Shown here: piece after piece, positions 58,566 through 64,000 of the stretch
Position numbering within the stretch: position 1 is the first letter of the stretch
Layout: each line of letters begins with the position of its first letter
Source of the DNA: Ypsolopha sequella
Lineage: Eukaryota > Arthropoda > Insecta > Lepidoptera > Ypsolophidae
Length of the DNA: 64,000 bases
Assembly (NCBI GenBank): GCA_934047225.1
Contig: OW203986.1
Location: 30,321,221 to 30,385,220 of the forward strand
Direction: 5' to 3'
Position numbers and translations under genes: made by a program
Notes under the pieces: generated by a model
What the model saw: the letters and a program-made list of their open reading frames with translations, nothing else
Told to the model about the DNA's origin: nothing
The model's database searches: none

Positions 58566-59189
58566 CTGTAACAAGTGAACGTATCAAATTATCATTCTCA
58601 TTCTTTATTGTACATACGAAAACGGGTAATATTAAATTAGTGTACAGTGGCGACCTTATTTCTATTAAAGATCTCTTCCAGCAAACCGAAATTAGATCAG
58701 AAATAGATTTATTTATTTCTTCACACACACGATATACCTAATATGTCCAATGCGTATAACACGGTAAATAATCTAAACAAAATTAAATATACTTTAACAC
58801 ATAATTATTGTTCAAAGTAATTCACCATAGATAATAAAATGTAAGAACATGTGTACGTACAAGTAGGTACATACTTTAAATATTAAATGTGTAAGTTTAA
58901 TTTGGTCAGGAAATATAGTTAGCTGATGAATACCATTTCACATAATACTTTTTTGAATACACGCAGAAATACATAATATAGAGAAAAATATTAACAAAAC
59001 ACAGATAAGTAATAGCAAGTTTGTCTATAAAAAGAGATTTCTTACAGCACTACCATTATTTGACAGGGTTAAAACCAGCAAAAAGATTGGCAAAATTGTA
59101 ACAATTTATTCTGTATACCACTTCTACACGTCATATTTTTTTCTTTTACGAATTCCTTGATTTAAAAGTTGTCTTTTTACCGTGCTTTT

Positions 59190-59840
59190 ACTTATTAAGG
59201 CGATACGGAAAAAAAATCGACACTTTAAGAACTTGCATATTTATTTCGGTAAATAATATATTATTTTGATAAAACAGTATAATATTTTTGGAATCTTTTT
59301 CTAGGGATCTGTTAAAACAGAAACGCGATTGGAGAAATTCGGTTCGATAGAAAAAATTATTGAAATTAGGTCTTTTTCGACACCAATTTTCCTGGTTTGA
59401 CAATTTAGAAAGACATATGCACTGCAATTATGTTTTATTAGATGGGTTTTAACAGTATCTAGGACCTGCGGGCCTATTGTGTATCTCTAGTTGCCTTCTG
59501 GACTGGGTGTCTATCATCAAAAACATAGATATACTATCGAATTCCGATGTCCTAAGGATATTTTCGCACTTGAAGTGACGACACAGATTGTTAATAGTTC
59601 AATACCCACTAAAGGCAATTTTGAAATTTCAGTTTTTAGCTATGTTTTTGATGATAGGCACCTCGTGCAGTTGGCAACTGAAGATACAGAATAGGGGGGC
59701 TGATCAAACGAAATTTTGATAGCAAGTTTGGTACATTTTATATTAATAAAAAACCGACTTTTTGCTACTTTTCCACGAATCGGTCTCCCTCGTACTGAGG
59801 GTTTTTTCGCATATCGAATAACATGGACGCTAAAACTTTT
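59190..59840 (-). repeat. AT-rich interspersed repeat, inverted copy split by a MITE
   Basis: 59190-59463 and 59728-59840 are, in reverse, the two parts of 34975-35410 (tattagatgggttttaacag; aaaaaaccgactttttgc). MITE family B sits between them. Confidence 0.75.
59470..59700. mobile_element. MITE family B, copy 2
   Basis: Ends gcctattgtgtatctctagt and aactgaagatacagaatagg are inverted; closely similar to 50949-51178. Confidence 0.85.
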
Positions 59841-60679
59841 ACATATCGCCTTAAATTATCGCTTTATTTTGTTTGTTGGTGAGAAATACAGAATATTGTA
59901 TGTATTACTAATTGTATGTATCTAATCATACAAAGAAAAATATCAACTATTCAATACTTACTATAAATACATTATGCATGCATTTTCATATGCTATAACA
60001 ATTCAAATATATATTTTACCGGTTTAAGAGACGTCTGTGTGATTGTAGAGTCTAACCACAATTTAAGCGACTCGTCGGAAGATTAAGGCTAAATAAAACG
60101 CTTTCTACCCACAAAAATCTGAGGTCAGCCTCTGTGGCTGTACAAATGGCTGTATATTCCCTTTATTCAGCTCTATGACGTGCTCTACCTTCACATCGTT
60201 ACATTTCAATGGAGAATAAGGTAATGACTCGGCGAGCGATTTCACACCTCAACCACATCGGCTAGACCTACATACATTAGTATTACGCGATTTTGAAAGT
60301 AAGAGTGCATAATTTGAGAATTTCTTTTGTATTTTTTTAACGTTTTTAAATGTAAAGCCACGGGATATGTTAAAAATCGGACGTAGCATTTAGAGCGTGA
60401 GAAACGCAAGATGATAACCGAGATTGTAATGAAAATATACGTTAAATTTGAATTTTATGTGCTCTCGGTTAGTATTAAAAAGTATTTAGAAGTTAATTGA
60501 AAGTGAGTGGTTTGGGTCTGGCGGTTTCAATTTCAACTGACTTTCATATTTTGTCGTCGTCGTTCTAATTCAGATAAAATTAGGGTGAAATTAATCACAC
60601 GGTGAAAGTTGCTGAAAGCAAAAGAAAATGGTCACTTTTGGTTTATGATTCTACAATGTCAATTATTTTTAAATAATTT

Positions 60680-60962
60680 GGCCACGTGCGAGTTGGAATC
60701 ACGCACAAAGGGTTACGCACCACTACACAATATGTGCACTAATTTCGGCACCCTCTGTGTACGAAGCACAAATTTCATTTGTTGTTTTATTATTAACTTT
60801 GATAGAGATAACACGTATTTTGTGAACATTTCAACTGGATACTTCTAACGGCTAAAGCTGTACACCGGACCCAAGTGACGGACGGACGGACGGACGGACG
60901 GACAGATAACAGGGTTAGTAATAGGGGTCCTGTTTGGGGCCTTTCGGTTACAGAACTTTAAA
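60680..60962 (+). repeat. 'ggttccgtac' element, shortened copy
   Basis: Starts ggccacgtgcgagttggaat and agggttacgcacc; ends with a (ggac)n run at 60878-60903 and aataggggtcctgtttgggg. Decayed ends. Confidence 0.6.
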
Positions 60963-60971
60963 AACGACTTT

Positions 60972-61320
60972 ACGACATGAGTCTCCGAGGGGTGTCAAAC
61001 GTGTTCCGATTGTGAACTGTGAAATGCAAGTCACAGTCTACACTCGGTACACCCACGTTTCACCGACGTATTACGTCCCAAACCTGGTGGGTGGTGAGTA
61101 CTATCGCCGTTCTTCGGGCACAAATACACGCTTTTTAGGGCATGCAGGTTTCCTCACGATGTTTTCCTTCACCGTTCACCAAGTGGTAAGTATTAGGTAT
61201 TATAAATAATAAAATACTATGTACATAAGTTCCGAAAAACTTATTGGTGCATGCCCGACCGGGGATCGAATCTGGATTTTAGGATTAAAAGGCCAGACCT
61301 GAGCTACCGCCGCCGCTTCC
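60972..61320 (-). mobile_element. tRNA-derived SINE, copy 2
   Basis: Read on the minus strand it opens gcggcggtagctcag (A-box-like), then cagattcgatccccggtcgg (B box), then a body with gtgaaggaaaacatcgtgag. Same arrangement as 7641-7964. Confidence 0.75.
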
Positions 61321-61610
61321 GCAACGGTCAATTCTCCGCATTTGTAACAAAATATTAAGAAATAATTATAACGGGCAAAATACAACTTTTAGCTACGAGA
61401 AATATATAAACATATTTTTAATGATATTACAATAGTTATAAAACAATTGACTTTTCCATAGTCATGATACCAGCCGTAAATTCCTAAAATAATCTAATAT
61501 CATGCTTTTGGAAAATTAAATTATTTTGAAGCTACCATAATATCATTAAAAATACGTACATATATACTGAACTTTTGGTATAGATTGCTTTTACTTAAAT
61601 GTTTTATTTC

Positions 61611-61794
61611 CATCCATCCATCCATCCATCAGCCTAGTTCGTCCACTGCTGGACATAAGCCTTTCCAGGACTTCGCCACTCCCGACGGTCATCCTGGAAG
61701 AATTGCCCATACTCACACACGCTGGACAGGCGGGTTGGTGAGCGCGGTGCCGGATGCCTCGCACCTGTGACGCCAATGCCAGTCCCCAGTCTGT
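61611..61794 (+). repeat. 'cctagttcgtccactg' family, copy 4 (truncated)
   Basis: Starts in a (catc)n run and matches the first 180 bp of 11809-12243, stopping after gtccccagtctgtga. Confidence 0.75.
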
Positions 61795-63009
61795 GACTAA
61801 TGTTTTATTTTAGCCGTTATAATTATTTCTTTATATTTTATTACAAATATGGAGAATTGACCCCTATGCCTCAAACTAACCTAAAGGTATAGAGATACAC
61901 TGATTAATAAATTGGTTCAAGGGTAGAGAGCCATCACACAGGAAACACGTGTATTGTATCTCTAATGTAATACATTTTGATGAACGATAGACAAGAGGAA
62001 ATAATATTTGTTAATGGACGATCTTATCTGGTGCATCCTTTTATGTGCTGGATTTACGCAATATGGCCTCTTTATAGTACAAATATTACATAAAGAAACA
62101 GGTATATAAGTATATGGTATGTACATAAATACGTACGGTCAACGGCACGTTAACCTACCTACAGTGGCAGTTGTTGTTATGCTGCCATAACATTGAATGT
62201 CGTGTACAAATACGTAAGTGGTACTGCAGGTGTTAAGGCCCTGTCAACCCCTGATTCTCGCTCTCTCTTCAGCTAGGTTGAACTCCGGGTTGCATAATTT
62301 CTGAGGTCGCAGGGCCAAGCGTGAAAATGTATTTATTTTTGTAGTTCTTTTTTCATTTTTTAAAACTAGTCCACAAATAAAAATAGATATTTAATTTTAA
62401 AATAAAAAGTGGTAGTTGCCGATCTAAATTTTGAGTGCTCGCGTACGAGAAAATAATTCTATAACTTGCAATTTTTTTGCGCATATTTGAAACCTCTTTT
62501 TGAATTTTTTCTCCGATAAACTTTGTTAGTACAATTGAGTTACAATTATTGTATTTAAAAAAACAAATACCAGCATTTTATAATTTTATTCTATATATAT
62601 ATCAATGCTACAAACTAAATCAATGAACGCGTGTATGATACATATATTATGACGCAATTAAAAAAAAAACGTCCCAAATAAATCGACTGGTCATTGACCA
62701 TAGTGTCTTAGAGATGAATTTTTCAGGATGATAATTATATAAACTTTTGATATGATGCTAAAGTATGGACGTTTTAATCAAATCTACCTATCTAATTATT
62801 AATTAGACGCAGAAGTATTTTCTAAACACAGAAATGACGAACATCTGCCGATATCTAAACACAAAAGTCAACAACAAATAGACCTCGTTTTGTGTTTACA
62901 TTGAAAACAACACTTATGTGGACAGTCGATAGCTTGTTTACGTTTAGTGGGTCTAGCACGCGCCGTCGATACAGTCATCATCATATGGCCTTTGTGTCCT
63001 GCCTGCCAG

Positions 63010-63290
63010 TTTGATAGCCATGTTTTCGCGTCAGGTGTTAGTTACCAGAAAACTTTCTGATGGGGCACTCCTCTACGATGTGACAGATAGTCTGTTTTGA
63101 GGCTCCAAAGTCGCAGCGAGGTGAGTCAGCGACATCCCATTGGTGAGGGTTGTAGTTGCACCTTGCTGCGCCAATACGGATTCTGTTTCCACAGCTTACG
63201 GTGTTCTCTAAAGCCTGGCTGTGTGGCAGAGGGCCAGTTATGGGGTAAGCCTGTGAGCGTTTTTCTTTTTGCCATTTAGCCTGCAACTCG
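63010..63290 (-). pseudogene. LINE fragment (C-terminal CCHC-like region)
   Basis: Minus strand carries HQWDVADSPRCDFGASKQTI then CHIVEECPIRKFSG, like the 'C.CG...QT..Hiv.eCp.r.f.G' end of insect LINE proteins. About 80 codons. Confidence 0.55.
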
Positions 63291-63597
63291 ATTTGTTGTC
63301 GATACAGTGACTTTCCATCTTACTTGCTCTCTCTCACAATAACAAACGCGGTTTGCGTGAGAGAGCAAGTAGGATAGATAGACGCTGTATCTCTAGAGCG
63401 TGCTAGCAAACACAGATCAGAACTGAGGAGATATTGGGATTTTTGAATGTTTACATTGGTATTGGGGTCTTCATTCTAATATTTGGTTGGTCTGTTTAGT
63501 TAACTCTCTGTTGGGCAGCTTTTTGGAGGTTTATTGAGTGAATTATACTCCTCGTAGGTCTGTTCTCAATGTAATCCTGCGCAGAGCTATCTACCAT

Positions 63598-63632
<35 letters not shown>
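63598..63632 (+). repeat. (GAT)n microsatellite
   Basis: Ten or so gat triplets between accatt and taatgtat. Likely length-polymorphic. Confidence 0.9.
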
Positions 63633-64000
63633 AATGTATATCTACCATTAATGTTTATTCGTAATAGTAAACAAAAAAGGTTTTTAGCAGAGCAACACAT
63701 TTTTTGGAATAAGGTTTTAATTAGAAAACATTGTAACCGCCTCATACATTTTTAAACAACTTTAAATAGAGGTGATCGTTTCGAGGCCGATGTTTGTATG
63801 TACCTTGTTCAGTATATATAAAAATATTGTTAATACTAAAATACGATTTATATTTTGGGAGATACCATCAAAAACTTGAATGCATAGATGTGGCAACATA
63901 TTTTATACTTCTTAATATTTCTTTCTTCAAAGAAATTTTTTCATCTTCAAAGTTGGTATCTTCTTTTTTCAAGAAGTTTTTTAATCTTGTACAAATATAA

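Larger units (their letters stand above)
58566..64000. other. No exon recognised; repeat-filled
   Basis: Presumably the 5' intron(s) or upstream flank of the unrecognised gene. Contains nested repeats (59190-59840), a 'ggttccgtac' element (60680), a SINE (60972), a 'cctagttcg' copy (61611), a LINE fragment (63010) and microsatellites. 61800-63000 and 63300-64000 show nothing more. Confidence 0.5.

Overview
This is nuclear DNA from an insect, most likely a moth or butterfly. It is AT-rich, its small exons sit in introns packed with transposons, and several repeat families look typical of Lepidoptera: copies carrying 'cctagttcgtccactg', 'ggccaagtgcgag' and inverted 'ggttccgtac' ends, Mariner elements, and many palindromic MITEs. 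The species cannot be named from the sequence alone. Four protein-coding genes can be assembled exon by exon, with phase-consistent GT..AG introns. LAYOUT: 1-8.2 kb has no gene and is filled with palindromic elements, tandem repeats and SINE pieces. 8249-22364 (+) is Uba5, the E1 enzyme of the UFM1 pathway, with nine exons and 393 aa; its introns hold a 1.3 kb mariner, a 32-bp minisatellite, a LINE and a hAT remnant. 23142-38671 (-) is Msh5, the meiotic MutS homologue, with 17 exons and 812 aa, complete and intact; it meets Uba5 tail to tail across about 780 bp. Its introns carry two almost identical mariners and a dense cluster of MITEs. 40144-46137 (-) is a caveolin gene of three exons and 148 aa, possibly with a longer N-terminus. 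50270-58565 (-) is the 3' part of a gene I do not recognise: six exons, 272 aa in the window, a charged coiled-coil followed by a disordered tail. One of its exons has a tail plus 5' splice site that has been tandemly copied to seven units. 58.6-64 kb has no recognised exon and holds nested repeats, a SINE and LINE scraps. HOW THE PARTS RELATE: the four genes belong to unrelated processes (ufmylation, meiotic crossing-over, membrane scaffolding, unknown), so this is not an operon or pathway cluster. What stands out is (i) an intact Msh5, a gene that Drosophila lost, in a probable lepidopteran whose females are expected to be achiasmate; (ii) transposons nested in transposons and long inverted repeats that would be double-stranded inside pre-mRNA; and (iii) the multiplied splice donor in the unrecognised gene. 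No virus, toxin gene, CRISPR array, rRNA or intact tRNA gene was seen.
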